DNA of 64,000 nucleotides. It comes from Sclerotinia nivalis (lineage: Eukaryota > Ascomycota > Leotiomycetes > Helotiales > Sclerotiniaceae). Below, in pieces: positions 23,171 to 34,943 of the stretch. The stretch's first letter is position 1. The number at the start of each line of letters is the position of its first letter. The notes below the pieces were generated by a model. It was not told the origin of the DNA and made no database searches. It was given only the letters and a program-made list of their open reading frames with translations. A program made the position numbers and the translations under genes. The stretch is from positions 124,001 to 188,000 of the forward strand of contig JAPEIS010000011.1 in assembly GCA_029531795.1 (NCBI GenBank). Direction: 5' to 3'.

Positions 23171-24779
23171 TTATATCATGCCCATCCTCAACATATCATC
23201 TCTTTCCTTATCCTCCTTCACATCCTCTTCCACATCCACATCTACATCTACACCCAAATCCTCACCCACTAAATCTACTTCTTCCATGTGAATCCGTATT
23301 CCCTCTATGAAAGTTTCTTCGTCGTCCGCGCTGTGAAATGCGGAATTTTCTGGTGGAGGTATATTTGCTTTTGAGTCATTTAACTCCTTCTTCCCCAAAT
23401 CCGGATCAGCATTCCCATTACTCGCACCTACATCCCCCAGTTTTTCCTTCTCCTTCTCCTTCTCCACCAGCCCACCTCCCTGCTCCCTCCCCTCCCCAAC
23501 CACCCTCAACATCCCCTCCATAATCCTCCTCTCAACCTCCTCCTTCTCCTCACTCATCTCCAACAAACTCTTCCTCTTCCCCCTCCCCCCCTTCTCAACC
23601 CTCCTCTCCAAAAAACAACTCCTAGGCATCTCCCCCAACTCCTTCCAAACCGCATAATCCGAGACCACTCCACTTAACCTCTTGTGCCCCTCATCCGGAT
23701 CCCTCAGCATTTCCATCCCCATAACATCGATAAATCCCTGTCGACTTAACATGGGCATATTAGCTCCTAGACTAATGGATCTTCGGATTCTTTCTCCTGC
23801 CGTGGGAGACGGAGATGGAGGTGGTAAATTTGAGGCGTGCCTCACTGAGAGGGTATGAGAAATCTCATTGGATTTGAAGAAAATACCGAGTTCCAAGTCG
23901 GCGATTTCTTGATTTTGTGGTCCACCTGTTGTGTGTAATGTTTTTTGCCCTATACATTTCCATTAGTACCATCCCAAAAATCCATAAAATCACCTCCTCT
24001 TTCACAAATTACATCCTCCACCTTTTCCTAAAAAATCAAAACCTACAAATATTATTCTCCATCTCCACCCCCTGCATTTCCAAAAATGCACTCCAAACCT
24101 CCGGCCTCAACTCATTTGTCTCTTCAACATCCAAGCACAAAAATATCGTCGTCATCAAATCAACAAAAATCGCATTTGCCGTTCCATCCTTCTGAAAAAA
24201 TGGACTCCATTTCGAAGGTACCGGCGGCGCCATTGATGCATATGGATTTGTAAAAACTTCTAATTCAATTTTTCCTGGTCTAATAGGTAAATCTGGTCTT
24301 AATTTTGTAATGGGCGAATCTGAACAACTCAAAGTGTTATTATCACATAAATGACTACCAGTAAAACCATCCTCATTCATGGGCAGCTGAATCGAGATGA
24401 GATCACCCAAACCCGCACCCGAGGCGGAACCTTTTTGCGAGCTACCTTTCGAGGTTTTCCTACTGGGTTTTACGATATCCCACAGGGCGCCCCAGTTTGC
24501 GGTTGGGAGCTCGACTTTTTTCGGCGGGGTGGTGAGCGTGTCTTTTCGTGGAGGGAGAGGCGGGACGGGACGAGGGGGGAAGGGAGGCGGGATCGCCGGG
24601 GTCGTGGTTCCGCTTGTTTTGAAGATGGCGGTGGGATGACTGCTAAGGTGCGTATGGCTTATGTTTTGAATGACGAAACAGTTGGCGCAAAGATTGTAGT
24701 CGTTACATATGTGGCATTGGATGCGAGCCTTGTCGGGACGAATTGGCTCGGTACAACCGGAGCATTCATATAGAGACAT
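23171..24779 (-). CDS. ZZ-type zinc finger protein with conserved fungal domain
   Basis: Two exons, 24779-24047 and 23949-23171, have a 97-nt intron (GTAGGT donor, TATAG acceptor) and give 503 residues. The N-terminus (~5-50) has the ZZ zinc-finger spacing: CSGC, then CHICNDYNLCANC, then two histidines. A Pro-rich linker (~55-85) follows. Residues ~195-345 form a globular region, including NPYASMAPPVPSKWSPFF and FVDLMTTIFLCLDVEETNEL, that resembles a fungal domain of unknown function (possibly DUF7514). It continues across the junction into IADLELGIFFKSNEISHTLS. The C-terminal ~130 residues are strongly charged, with Glu/Lys repeats and an Asp/Val-rich acidic end. ZZ fingers bind peptides such as histone N-termini or N-degrons. 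The actual ligand and role are unknown. Confidence 0.8.
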
Positions 24780-24998
24780 TGTTTTGTACTACGGGACATA
24801 TATCCTAGGCTATCTGAAAATGATTGTTCGTATATGAGAGAGATGTAGATGATGAGAGTAATTTGGAAGAAAGAAGATATGAATAATTCCGTACGAAGTA
24901 TTTTCTAGGGAGAAGCTTTCTTTACATAAGAGGTTATCGAAGCTTCTTTAAGGGTCCGGGATTTAATGAAGCTCTAGAATCTATCGATTTTATTAATT

Positions 24999-25096
24999 AA
25001 CCATGAACCATGAACCATGAACCATTAACCATGAACCATGAACCATAAACCATAAACCATTAACCATTGATCATTAACCATTGACCATTGACCATT
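24999..25096. repeat. Heptamer minisatellite (AACCATG-type)
   Basis: Fourteen tandem 7-base units of the form AACCATG, AACCATT, AACCATA or GACCATT run without a break. The unit order shows early G-ending and later T-ending variants. It is upstream of the ZZ-finger gene, in non-coding DNA. Confidence 0.92.
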
Positions 25097-25252
25097 AAAC
25101 CTCGTGGTAAGCAGTCTGTGGCAAGTACCGTACCGTACCGTAGAGTAGTCGTAGTCTATGGGTAAGCTGTCTCGAGGTAATGTTGAGAGTTTCATAAACG
25201 TCTTGAAAGTTGGTAGGGGATGTTATTAACTCCGTAGGTAGGTAACGCTTTG

Positions 25253-25384
25253 ATGTATGTTGATGATCGGACCGCTGGGGGTTTATTCACTAAAACTACT
25301 CGGAGGATTCTGGAACACCAAAAAGAAAAGGCTGAAAAGGCTGAAAAGGCCGAGGCGGTCAAAAAAAGACATGTTCAATATTGA
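25253..25384 (+). CDS. Possible 43-residue protein or gene remnant
   Basis: A short frame starts MYVDDRTAGGLFTKTTRRIL and continues with a Lys/Glu/Ala-rich, probably helical stretch containing three KAE units, ending RHVQY before TGA. It is more protein-like than its surroundings and could be the last exon of a decayed or missed gene. I do not recognise it. An overlapping frame (25,257-25,496) is open for longer but very basic. Confidence 0.2.
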   Translation: MYVDDRTAGGLFTKTTRRILEHQKEKAEKAEKAEAVKKRHVQY

Positions 25385-28100
25385 ACATTCCAATGGAATG
25401 ACAGCACCTGCTTCAAATGGTAATAGATCTCACAATGAAAAGAATCAAAATGTCAATATACCTTTAGAACATATAAAGTCAAATCCTTTGTTATAATCAT
25501 TCCGTTCCGACGACTCCAACAATCTACCAGCTTCTTTATTGTCCAGCTTCGACTCGCACATACCTTATAGCGTTCAAATTCAACTCAGACATTCCACCCA
25601 AACATTCCACCCAAACATTCCATGTTCCCTTCGTTTTATGATGTTATCTATTGGGTTTCCCAGTCTCCTTTCCCCTATCCCTGAACCATGGTATTGGTAT
25701 TTTTTTTCGATCAATCAATGTTTTGGGTGGAATCGGACTTCAGTGATGAACGTAATTGCCGATAGAATGTGAGATATTAGACTATTGGATTTAAACTTAT
25801 TGCATATGCTCAGCGGATGAATAGGAGGCTCTGCTGGAGATTGTGCATTCGTGTATAGGCATACCCAGGAGAACTCTTCTTTCAATAGCATTTCGTTCTC
25901 GACAATCGATCGATGGTTTTCTGGTGCAGTTTGAAAAGAACGAGTACGAGTATTTGGTAAGTATGCCTTTAGTATTGGCTTTGATTGTGAAAAACTGCAA
26001 TATTGATGGTTTGAGGATCATCAATGGCCTTCGCGAAATGAAATTCTGATAACAAGATGCTCAAGTCATAAAGAAAGTAAACAACCTACCGTCGTACCTC
26101 GGTGCAGCTGTGATGTCTATGGCGTCGAAGCACAATATACCTTTCCAAACGGGTCCTCATGAACCACTAACCTCTCTCCCCTTTCTGCTAACAATTGATG
26201 TATTTGGAATGAGACCCACAGCCCGATAGGAATTTGGAGATCGGGAAGCAGGGCCATACATAAATAAGGTCAATAGGTACTACTAACTCGGGGGTATTCC
26301 ACTGTTCTAATCGAATCCTCTTCAAATAGATAAATGATAATGTCTCGGAGGCTGGTCTTTTCGTACTACCCTGCGATTGGTATCGTCAGAGAGGATAAGC
26401 TTCCGATACCTAAAGATTCTATAGAAATTCAAGAAAAGGAACATCTATCTACTTAGGTAATACATAGACGCCAGACGCTAACAGATCTGCAAGAAGTAGA
26501 CGGCGTCAAATTACTGACAAGATATTGAGCCGCGTTTACGAGAATGGCCAAGTAATTTTTTTCTCAGTCTTTAAAATATAAGAGGCGTTGATCTTAGTTT
26601 TCATCGCAGATCGCAGTTCATCGTATAATATCATACGGGATTGGTCAGAAATACAGCTCATGAATCGGAGTGGATACCGAATATGCAGACTTTGCAGAAC
26701 TAACGGTGGCCGGCGACAGTTCATGAATTCGCCGACGCTATTCTCACTACTACAACCTCGGATAACCGTATGGCGATTCACGGTAGAAGGCAGAAGGTAG
26801 ATCAGTTTATACGTAATTATGTTGATGGAGAGCTTTTTTGGTGATTTAGTTGCAAATATAGATAGGCGGCGGCGAGAAGATAGAAGATAGTTGAATCGGC
26901 GGTAGATGTACAACATTGCCGGACAGTAGGTAGTTTCGTGACTCTAATGGATCGTCACCTTTCAGGATATGGACATTTAATTCCAAGGTAGTGGAATATA
27001 AATGAGGTGTGGTATCATGATTGGGTGAATAGAAGTTTGTGCAGCTAATTCTTGACTTGGCAATCTATTTCGACTCGAACAAGTTGTTAGGTGAGTGAAA
27101 GGAGGGAACTTGGAGAAAAATAAGAATAAACAAGACAAAATCTTGGGCATTGGCATGGGCAGAAAATATCCATGGGAAATGAGCTTTCACACGTGATCAT
27201 ATATCTTTTCTTCTTTTACCCCGCCAGTTTGAAATCCAAGGGACCAGTTGATCAATTAATGTTCCTACCGGCGCTCCATCCTGTCCAACACGGCCCATAT
27301 TCTGGTCTTTTCCTTTGATCTTCTACTGTTCTTTCGTAGAATGATAATAAGACATAAACTTCCGTACTCATTTTACAATACTCGCCTATTCTTTACTTGT
27401 CAATACTTTTGTACTCAAATGCCAATATCATGTCTGTCGGGATCGGCATGTTGATACCTGTTTCATGTGAGATTTGAAGGATACCGACAAAACTATTAAA
27501 GCTCCTGACATGCCATGATTCCCAAGAGTCCTAAAAATTGGAGCGGACAACTAGTGAAGTAATTTCCCCTTTCCCTGGATGTTCCCTATAGCTTGCTGGA
27601 TATCTCCGAGATCATCAGCCTTACCCAACAGTGTGTTTCATAGCGTACAATCCAATAGTTTTGATTTATGCGTTGCAATTCAAAACCGTATGTATGAGGT
27701 CGAAAAGGTATGATATGAGCAACTTGTGAAAACCAAACACTTCAAGAGTCAAGACTCAAGACCCTTCTTTCACGATGTGGCGGCACATACCAACCATTGA
27801 TGTCAGAAGGACAAATTGCCGAAATGCTTAACAACAAAATATCCCTTGACCTAGCTTGGAACTTTCGATGTGGTAACACGGACTGTCTATCAGCCATGTG
27901 GCATGAGTGTATTTCGACAATGCGTCAGAAAAGTATGAATGTCTTCGAGATTGCTTCGAATTAGATGAAGATTATCTGAGTAAACATGGACCGATTCAAT
28001 ACTTGATTGGTTGGAAAAGAAAATTTCAGCTTCTTTTGGTATTGTGATCTCCACGGCGGCCAAGCCTAACTCACCATCTGGCAAATGGTGCAGGCATGGT

Positions 28101-28134
28101 GTGATGATGATGATGATAATGATGATGATGATGA
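28101..28134. repeat. ATG trinucleotide microsatellite
   Basis: An interrupted run of ATG/GAT triplets (ten or so copies with one AAT variant) lies in intergenic DNA and is followed by a T8 tract. Confidence 0.85.
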
Positions 28135-30033
28135 GGTTTTTTTTTCTACCTACCATGCAGGAATTTGATGAAGCCATCAAAGAATCACCTCAATGGTCCC
28201 AATATTAATATTCACATGCATGCAATCTAAGCACAATATTGCATGGTTGGCTTTCCTCGGACCCTTTCTCTAGCATTGAGCATTGAAACCTCTGAGTTGT
28301 ATCTTCTTCTAGTGGAGAAGAATGAAGCCGTTTCCGAACGATTGGTTGTCCGAATGGAAGGGCGGTTAAATACGATTCATTCATCCCGTCTCTAAATCTC
28401 CTATCTTACTCGGCAACTGCAGGAACCTTAGATATACTGAGTATTGACCAGATAGTTAATTTGCGAGTAATTACCGTGAATGCACGATTGAGTAATCTGA
28501 TTGGTTTTGTATTTCGCACTGGTATAAGCAGTTGCAAATCGGTTCAAAGCAAATGTTTTTAAATATGATACCGTGTAGTTTTGAGTGGGTCGAATAGCTG
28601 ATGCTAGATAATTGGAAAGGGCGGAATTTGAGCGGTCTGAGGTACTTTTTAACACCCAACCGATATTTTATTGAGCTGAACGGTAGAACCGAATCAACAA
28701 AAATGAGGGTCCTTTGATTCTTGAGACTTTGAGTCCCTTTTTTTTTTGAGGGTCCTTCGGAGGGATCATTAGCGAAAGCGACCAAATTCGCCATTTTATG
28801 GGTACAATGACGTAGAAACCTTTATGGTGGGAATGCTCATGCATTGTAACCATGGGTTGTTCTATCAGAAGATTAATAATTAATTTTTACTTTTTTAAGT
28901 GTACCGATGCAAGTAAATATGCATAGCATTTCAAAATAGGATTCAAAAGTGTAAATCTTCTCTTTTTGAACCCTTATAAATCTTGATTTTCTAGGGATCT
29001 TCAATCTAATCTACAAATTTCTAGATTTTTCTGATCATTTCAAGACAGAAACATACATATGACCGGACTGTGCACAAGAGATGAACATGTGAAATTCCTT
29101 CCTTTGTCGTGTTGTTTCAGTGTCTTGACCATTTATGTCTTGTCCCTTGGTGCATTCTCACCCCTTCATTTGTGCAGTGGTGCGGAGTTGCGCGAATAAT
29201 GTGAAAGTGTTAGAAGTGTGCGAGAAGAAGCCGGAAGGATAAGCGGACCCCTAATTCCGTAGTACTGTTGGTATCAAACTAAGTCAAGTAGTTATGATAA
29301 TATAGTGGAGTAGAATTGATAAGATGGCATCGGTAGTCCCTGGTATGCTGTGTTCAATTAACCCTACTCCGTACATATTTCCGACTTTGTGAAGAAAAAA
29401 TTGTTTACCGAGTGGATTCTACTTACTATCAATGACTTATCTTTCGGTCGATGCGCTTCATAACTGAACTGGTCGTTAGGGTAACATGTGGATTAGTCGC
29501 TCGTTTTTCCAATTTCATTCTAATCCTGTTGGACACTAATGCATTGAAAGTATAAACTGTTGCGATTCAAAACACTAGGTGGATCCTACCTTAAGAGAGT
29601 AATGTAATGGAGACAAACTACGGCGATGCTATCTCTATCATCATCCATATATATCAGACCTGCTCCCTTCATCCTTTATCTCTACATCAGTCAAAATTAA
29701 TTTCACGTCCTTTCATCGGAGGAAAGTCTTCGTATCAATTGTGATAAGTTCATATCACAATCACATCAAAGGTCATTCAGAGTTGTAAGCCACCACGGCC
29801 CGAATGACACCTCACAAGAAATCATCATACCACGATTATTCAAGAGGCTTCTTTAAGCTTCACGGACGTCCATTCGGTCAATCTCTGGCACCAACTTGAT
29901 TCATCATTTACATTCGATATTGTTTAACTTTTCGAATATACAAATCTTACAAACTTTCAAACTCCTAACAATCTATTCTCCATCATAAGCAGTGAAAATT
30001 TCTTCGAATACCTTTACAACAAATACAGTAAAC

Positions 30034-32733
30034 ATGGCGATCCCATTCGGTTTCAGTTTCGGCGAGGTTATTCATGGAGTTGGGATCCTAAGAAACGCAT
30101 TCACATCAATCAGCGAATCCGGAAATGCAAACCCAGTTTTCGGAGATGTCGCACAAGTTCTATCCAGTCTTCACAAGCGTCTCGACGGTCTCGAGAGGTT
30201 TTTGAGCGATCCATCATTTGGACCTCAGCGTGGTATGATGATGCAAGTCATCAGTGCGTGTCAGCACTGTATAGAAAGATTTGTTCATCAAGGCTGCAGA
30301 CTGAACGGTATCACCACCAAGGGATCTTTATGGTCCCACGAGGAATTTTCCAATATCATCGAAAAGGTCGATTGGCTAGCTTGCAAGAAATGGGATGTCT
30401 CGCAGTTCAGGAAAGAACTTTCAATTCACGATGATGCAGTATCGAATTTACTATCGACGATGCTTAGTACTCGTGATATGGAGAAGGGACAACTCACCCG
30501 CCAAATCAACGATATCGTAACCACTCAGCACAGAATGGTTCGAGGTAGTGGTAAAGCTTCTTCACGAGATGTTGCAGTTAGCAACAAGGTTTTGAACGCA
30601 CTGGCTGTCATCAATCCTCTCATCGGAAGAAAGGAGATTGAAGCTCGTACTGATCGTCTCTTCAGTAAATCATGTGACTGGATTCTCAACAACAAGAGTT
30701 ACAAGTCCGTGATTGAAAGCGATCAATCCGATTTACTTTGGATTCATGGACAAGCAGGAAAGGGTAAAACCATGCTTTCCATGTATCTCGTCGATATTCT
30801 CTCCAAGCAAGTCGCTCAAAACCCTTGTGATCAAGTTGCATACTTTTTCTGCGATAATAACACGGATCAGAGAAATTCGACATTACATGCTCTCAAGACC
30901 GTCCTCCATCAAGTTTTGAAACAAAGTTCCCAGAATGTGTTGTTGGAGGATTTCAAACGTCATGGACCTCAAATGTTCGCAACTATCGAGGGAGTTTGGA
31001 CTGCTTTGACACGAGTACTTGAAGCATCGACCACACGAAATCTTTATCTGATCATTGATGGTCTCGATGAATGCACCGATGAATCTTTGGATGTCTTCCT
31101 TAAGCTCGCAAGTACATATATTGCATCCAACGTGGATGGACTTTGCAATGTGAAATGGATTTTCACAAGTCGAAACGAAACAAGAATCAAAGAATACTTG
31201 AAGTTATCCTGGGTAGTGGATTTGGAAGAAACCGCCACCGAAGTCAGCAAAGCAGTTGACTCTTTTATCGCTCACAAGGTTGATGCCTTGGCTACTAAGA
31301 AGAGATTCGATGCACCCTTAAAACAATTCGTGGCCGACAAATTGAGGCAAAAAGCTGGAGGAAATTACCTCTTCATCTCCCTTGCTTGCAAGGAACTCTT
31401 GAAGAAGAATGTCTCATTCATCAATGTCAAACTTGTACTTGGCAAATTTCCCACTGGACTTGATGCATTGTATGCGAGAATTCTCGAGGGAATTTTAAAA
31501 TTGGGTGAAGAAGATCAACAAACAGCCTTCTCAGTACTTCGTGCAGTAGGAATTGCTTTCAGACCTCTCAGTCTTAGAGAACTGGCCGTGATGGCCGCTT
31601 TCCCAGCAGCAGCTATGGATGATGAAGATATTGTATTGGATGCTGTTGAATTATGTGGATCATTCCTATCATTACACCGCGATCACCCATACTTTGTCCA
31701 CCGATCCGCAAAAGAATATCTCCTCAACCACGAAACCGCCGGTATCTTTTCCTCGGACCTCGAATTCGAACATGAGAAAGCCGCTTTCAGAGCCCTCAAA
31801 TATACAACCAGAGACTGGAAATACTACCTCGAAAGTCTCGAAGATATTCCACTTTCCTCATTACAAGATCAACCTTCCTCAGAAGACAGTCTTCAATATC
31901 CTCTCATATACTGGATTAACCATAGCAACATCGCCGGTGCTCGCATGATGAAATCCTACGCCCTCGATCGCCATTTCTTCCGTCGCAATTGCGATCTCCG
32001 CCGTACCTGGCTCCTCTACTTCAAAAAACATCGCCACATGACTAATTTCTCCGCCATCCAAAATGTTCATTTCTCAGCCCTTCACATCTCAGCCGTATGC
32101 GACACCTGGTGGGTGGCCGAGATCCTCCTCAAGAACAGCAGCACCTACATCGACGTAGAAGATTCCTTCGGCCTCACTGCTCTCCACTGGGCCGTCCATT
32201 GTGGAAATGCCTCTGTAGCTAAAATCCTCCTTCAAAAAGGCGCCGATCCAAATAACAAAGGCGGAGTAACGGATTTCGAAAATGGCCCCAGGGAAGGTAC
32301 CCCACTTGGATTGGCAATCTCATACAACAACCTCGAAATGTCCAAACTTCTCCTCGCTCATGGCGCTAATATCGATTGTCCCGATCATCATTGCACCACA
32401 CCACTCGTATGGACCATCCGACAAAATCTTCCCAAATCAGCGAAATTTCTTCTTCAGCGGGGTGCTGATCCCGTTTTGAGGGATGAGGAGGGGAAGACTC
32501 CTCTTCATGATGCTTGTGCGAGGGGTTATGAAAATATTGCCAAGATTTTGTTGAGTCATGGCGCGGCGCCCGATGCGAAGGATGATAGGGATGTTAGTCC
32601 TGCTGGGGATGCGTGGAGTGGTGGGCATAAGGGGTGTATTAGGTTGTTGGATGCTTATGGGGTTAAGACTCCTGAGGGGGAAATGGAGGAGGAGAGTATA
32701 TGGGGGAAGGGGGGGGATTTGTTGGCTGCGTAG
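30034..32733 (+). CDS. NACHT-ankyrin repeat NLR-like protein
   Basis: An intact single exon of 899 residues. The ATG at 30034 (MAIPFGFSFGEVIHGVGIL) was preferred, because upstream in-frame codons lack an ATG. The N-terminal ~190 residues are helical, of the type often seen before fungal NACHT domains, and are unassigned. The NACHT domain follows (~235-410), with Walker A GQAGKGKT at 239-246, Walker B LYLIIDGLDE at ~337-346 and a sensor-like WIFTSRNE. A winged-helix-like arm follows, with ALYARILEGIL and the PLSLRELAVMAAF and FVHRSAKEYLL segments common in these proteins. Five or so ankyrin repeats (~675-880) contain LTALHWAVHCGNASVAKILL and GKTPLHDACARGYENIAKIL. The family includes fungal incompatibility and innate-immunity-type switches. 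The ligand is unknown. Confidence 0.92.
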   Translation: MAIPFGFSFGEVIHGVGILRNAFTSISESGNANPVFGDVAQVLSSLHKRLDGLERFLSDPSFGPQRGMMMQVISACQHCIERFVHQGCRLNGITTKGSLWSHEEFSNIIEKVDWLACKKWDVSQFRKELSIHDDAVSNLLSTMLSTRDMEKGQLTRQINDIVTTQHRMVRGSGKASSRDVAVSNKVLNALAVINPLIGRKEIEARTDRLFSKSCDWILNNKSYKSVIESDQSDLLWIHGQAGKGKTMLSMYLVDILSKQVAQNPCDQVAYFFCDNNTDQRNSTLHALKTVLHQVLKQSSQNVLLEDFKRHGPQMFATIEGVWTALTRVLEASTTRNLYLIIDGLDECTDESLDVFLKLASTYIASNVDGLCNVKWIFTSRNETRIKEYLKLSWVVDLEETATEVSKAVDSFIAHKVDALATKKRFDAPLKQFVADKLRQKAGGNYLFISLACKELLKKNVSFINVKLVLGKFPTGLDALYARILEGILKLGEEDQQTAFSVLRAVGIAFRPLSLRELAVMAAFPAAAMDDEDIVLDAVELCGSFLSLHRDHPYFVHRSAKEYLLNHETAGIFSSDLEFEHEKAAFRALKYTTRDWKYYLESLEDIPLSSLQDQPSSEDSLQYPLIYWINHSNIAGARMMKSYALDRHFFRRNCDLRRTWLLYFKKHRHMTNFSAIQNVHFSALHISAVCDTWWVAEILLKNSSTYIDVEDSFGLTALHWAVHCGNASVAKILLQKGADPNNKGGVTDFENGPREGTPLGLAISYNNLEMSKLLLAHGANIDCPDHHCTTPLVWTIRQNLPKSAKFLLQRGADPVLRDEEGKTPLHDACARGYENIAKILLSHGAAPDAKDDRDVSPAGDAWSGGHKGCIRLLDAYGVKTPEGEMEEESIWGKGGDLLAA

Positions 32734-34451
32734 TTGCAAAGCTGCGGAGAGACGTAGCTGTGGGGAGTTTGGATGAGGAGAATCGTACATAATGGGGTTA
32801 GGCGAATTTATGTGTCAATTGACTGGGTATAATGGCAATGGACACAATGCTTGATAATAAATGGGAAAATGGATCGGTTACTACTTATTTACATATATAC
32901 ATACATACATAGGATTGATGGGTTTATGCGAAAGATACCATATAGAATAAATTGTATCCCGGGTTTGGGATTATATCATTATATCATTTTATCATTTTAT
33001 CATTTTATCATTACATTATCATTTCAGAAAGAAAGGGATTAAAAGACTGAATTGGATTAGATTAGGTTTGATTTGATTTGATACTTATTCAATATAGAAA
33101 GATTTCATACTATATATATATACAGTTTAGATTTGATTTCATTTTGAAGATATAGTATATTGTATAAGATGATGAATATTAAATATACAGCTCTCGTTCA
33201 CTTAGCTCCTATCTAAAACAAAGCTTCAAAGCTCAAGATGAGAAGTACAAAATGTTCTTGTATTGAATGATGTAGGGTAACATAGATCATCATTTATAAC
33301 AAGAATGAATATAATTACAACTTTGACCGAATCTAGTCATTGTCAATGCATCTGAATAGTACGTCTCGTTTATACATTTCTAGATGCTAGATGCATTTTG
33401 ATTCGAATATGTTGATGATCCATTCAGTACACAAACTCTTGAATGAGTAAGTCCTCATAGCAACCATCCAATTGGATTGAGTAGTCATTTCCTGGCTCTT
33501 ATATCTTAGGATATCGGAGTCTAGTGGTTCGTGGTTCGTGGTTCATGATTCATGATTTGTTTGCGTTACCAATATATATCTTCCAATCTCAAGATGTCCT
33601 GTGCATGTTATTTCGTTGAAATTGATGTTATATATATCAGAGTATCTAATCAATTCTCTCTTTCTTTTTTTCTTTCTCTCCTTCATAAGAGACGAATGTA
33701 AAATTAGAATCACAATTACAATCAGGATTACAATGCGATGAACATAAAGAATTTTCCGATTTGTTTATTTGCTTGTCTGTTCGCCTCCTGTTCTAACCTA
33801 CCTTCTTCTCCCCCCTTTCTCTCCTCTTTTCTAAATATTCCTCATGAAGCTAATCGAACTATCCATACTATACAAATCCTTCTCTTCTTTAAGCCTCGAC
33901 TCCTCGCCTCAAATTCCAATGCCGTCTTGAATGATTGGTAATATTTCACAAAATAAACAAAGTTCTTTCTCTCCGAATCCATCCACCTGGAATCATTTCA
34001 TTCGCATTTTCTCACCTTGGTTGATGTTGATACCTATTGCAAGATGAGGAATAGACGTCCTCGACTATCGAAGATTTGGTTGGGCGTGCTGGGATGGATT
34101 TGGATATTGATCAAATATCGATACATCAAGTAAACCAACATATAGAAACGAATATCAATATTGGAATCAACTCAGACGAATCCAGATAATAATTCCGTCT
34201 CATATCTTAGAATTTCTAGGCTCTAAGCTCGAGGTATATCCATTTAGAATACCTTCAAATCCATCTCGAGACTATAAAGTTATTAGTCAATCAGACACGA
34301 CATTTTTGATCATACCCTAACAATACTTTCGAGGTATCAAAATTAAATAGACATGATACAAAAAACTTACATTTCCAATACAACAAACAGATTAACTCAG
34401 AAGTCACATATCAGCAGTAGATATCTCCCATCCCCATACCGACACTGAACC
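32734..34451. other. AT-rich intergenic region downstream of the NLR-like gene
   Basis: Low-complexity DNA with an ATCATTTT repeat (~32,970-33,026), TA runs near 33,112-33,122 and many TGAT/TTGAT words. The short frames are not protein-like. No RNA gene was seen. Confidence 0.5.
32970..33026. repeat. TATCATTT short tandem repeat
   Basis: Imperfect tandem copies of an 8-9 base unit of the form TATCATTT/TATCATTA lie in the 3' flank of the NLR-like gene. Confidence 0.8.
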
Positions 34452-34943
34452 CTATAAGCTAGCCCTCCCATTCCTCCTCAAAAATCGCACACCCCAGCTC
34501 AAATTCCTCCATTGTCCTCCTCCAAACCTGACTCCGACTCCGACTCCACGTTTCTCAACCCCAGCTCCGGAATCTGATGACATTTCCACACTATTTTGAC
34601 CAGATATACTAGTTTTTCCTGAAGAATATATTCCTTCTCTATCGGATGCGTATATATCGCCCGGAAATGGTGATATAGATAAGTTCATTGGTGCTCGAGT
34701 GAGGATTTCTATCGATGATATTTCGTTTTTACTAATTCTTGGGGTTGGAGGTAGAGCTGGGGAGGGGGAATAGGTATTTGGGTTGGTGTTTGTTGGATTG
34801 TTGGATTGGAGGGGGGAGCGCAGTTTCTTTTGAGAATGGGTTCGAGGTTTCGTTTTAGGTTTGTGTTTGGGTAGCACAGGAGATGGAGTTGGAGTTGGAG
34901 TTGAGAGGGCGGGAATGGAAAATGAACGGGTTGTGAAGGCCAT
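34452..34943 (-). CDS. Hypothetical basic Ser/Pro-rich protein
   Basis: A 163-codon frame on the minus strand has a good fungal start context (CCACCAATGGCC). The product is basic, rich in Ser, Pro, Thr and Asn, with a Gly-rich C-terminal third ending RFLRRNGRASL. No domain, signal peptide or membrane segment is visible. It may be a real small gene or chance. It lies in an otherwise gene-poor stretch downstream of the NLR-like gene. Confidence 0.4.
   Translation of the reverse strand: MAFTTRSFSIPALSTPTPTPSPVLPKHKPKTKPRTHSQKKLRSPLQSNNPTNTNPNTYSPSPALPPTPRISKNEISSIEILTRAPMNLSISPFPGDIYASDREGIYSSGKTSISGQNSVEMSSDSGAGVEKRGVGVGVRFGGGQWRNLSWGVRFLRRNGRASL

Larger units (their letters stand above)
24780..30033. 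other. 5.3-kb gene-poor region upstream of the NLR-like gene
   Basis: No gene can be firmly supported. It holds a heptamer minisatellite (24,999-25,096), a protein-like 43-codon frame (25,253-25,384), and an (ATG)n microsatellite at ~28,101-28,134. The 126-codon minus-strand frame at 26,536-26,916 resembles no known family. Composition is AT-rich with scattered A/T tracts. The last few hundred bases, with TATATA at ~29,648 and a pyrimidine-rich leader, are probably the promoter of the NLR-like gene. Confidence 0.5.

Noticed and set aside
24999..25096. Telomere-like repeat interpretation of the heptamer array
   Set aside because: The unit AACCATG does not match the TTAGGG repeat of filamentous fungi, and the array is internal with genes on both sides.
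26536..26916. 126-codon minus-strand frame
   Set aside because: No recognisable domain, biased composition, no supporting splice signals or start context. Too weak to call.
27890..28208. Frames around the ATG microsatellite, one encoding an Ile-rich run
   Set aside because: The Ile run is just the translated microsatellite. Nothing else is protein-like.
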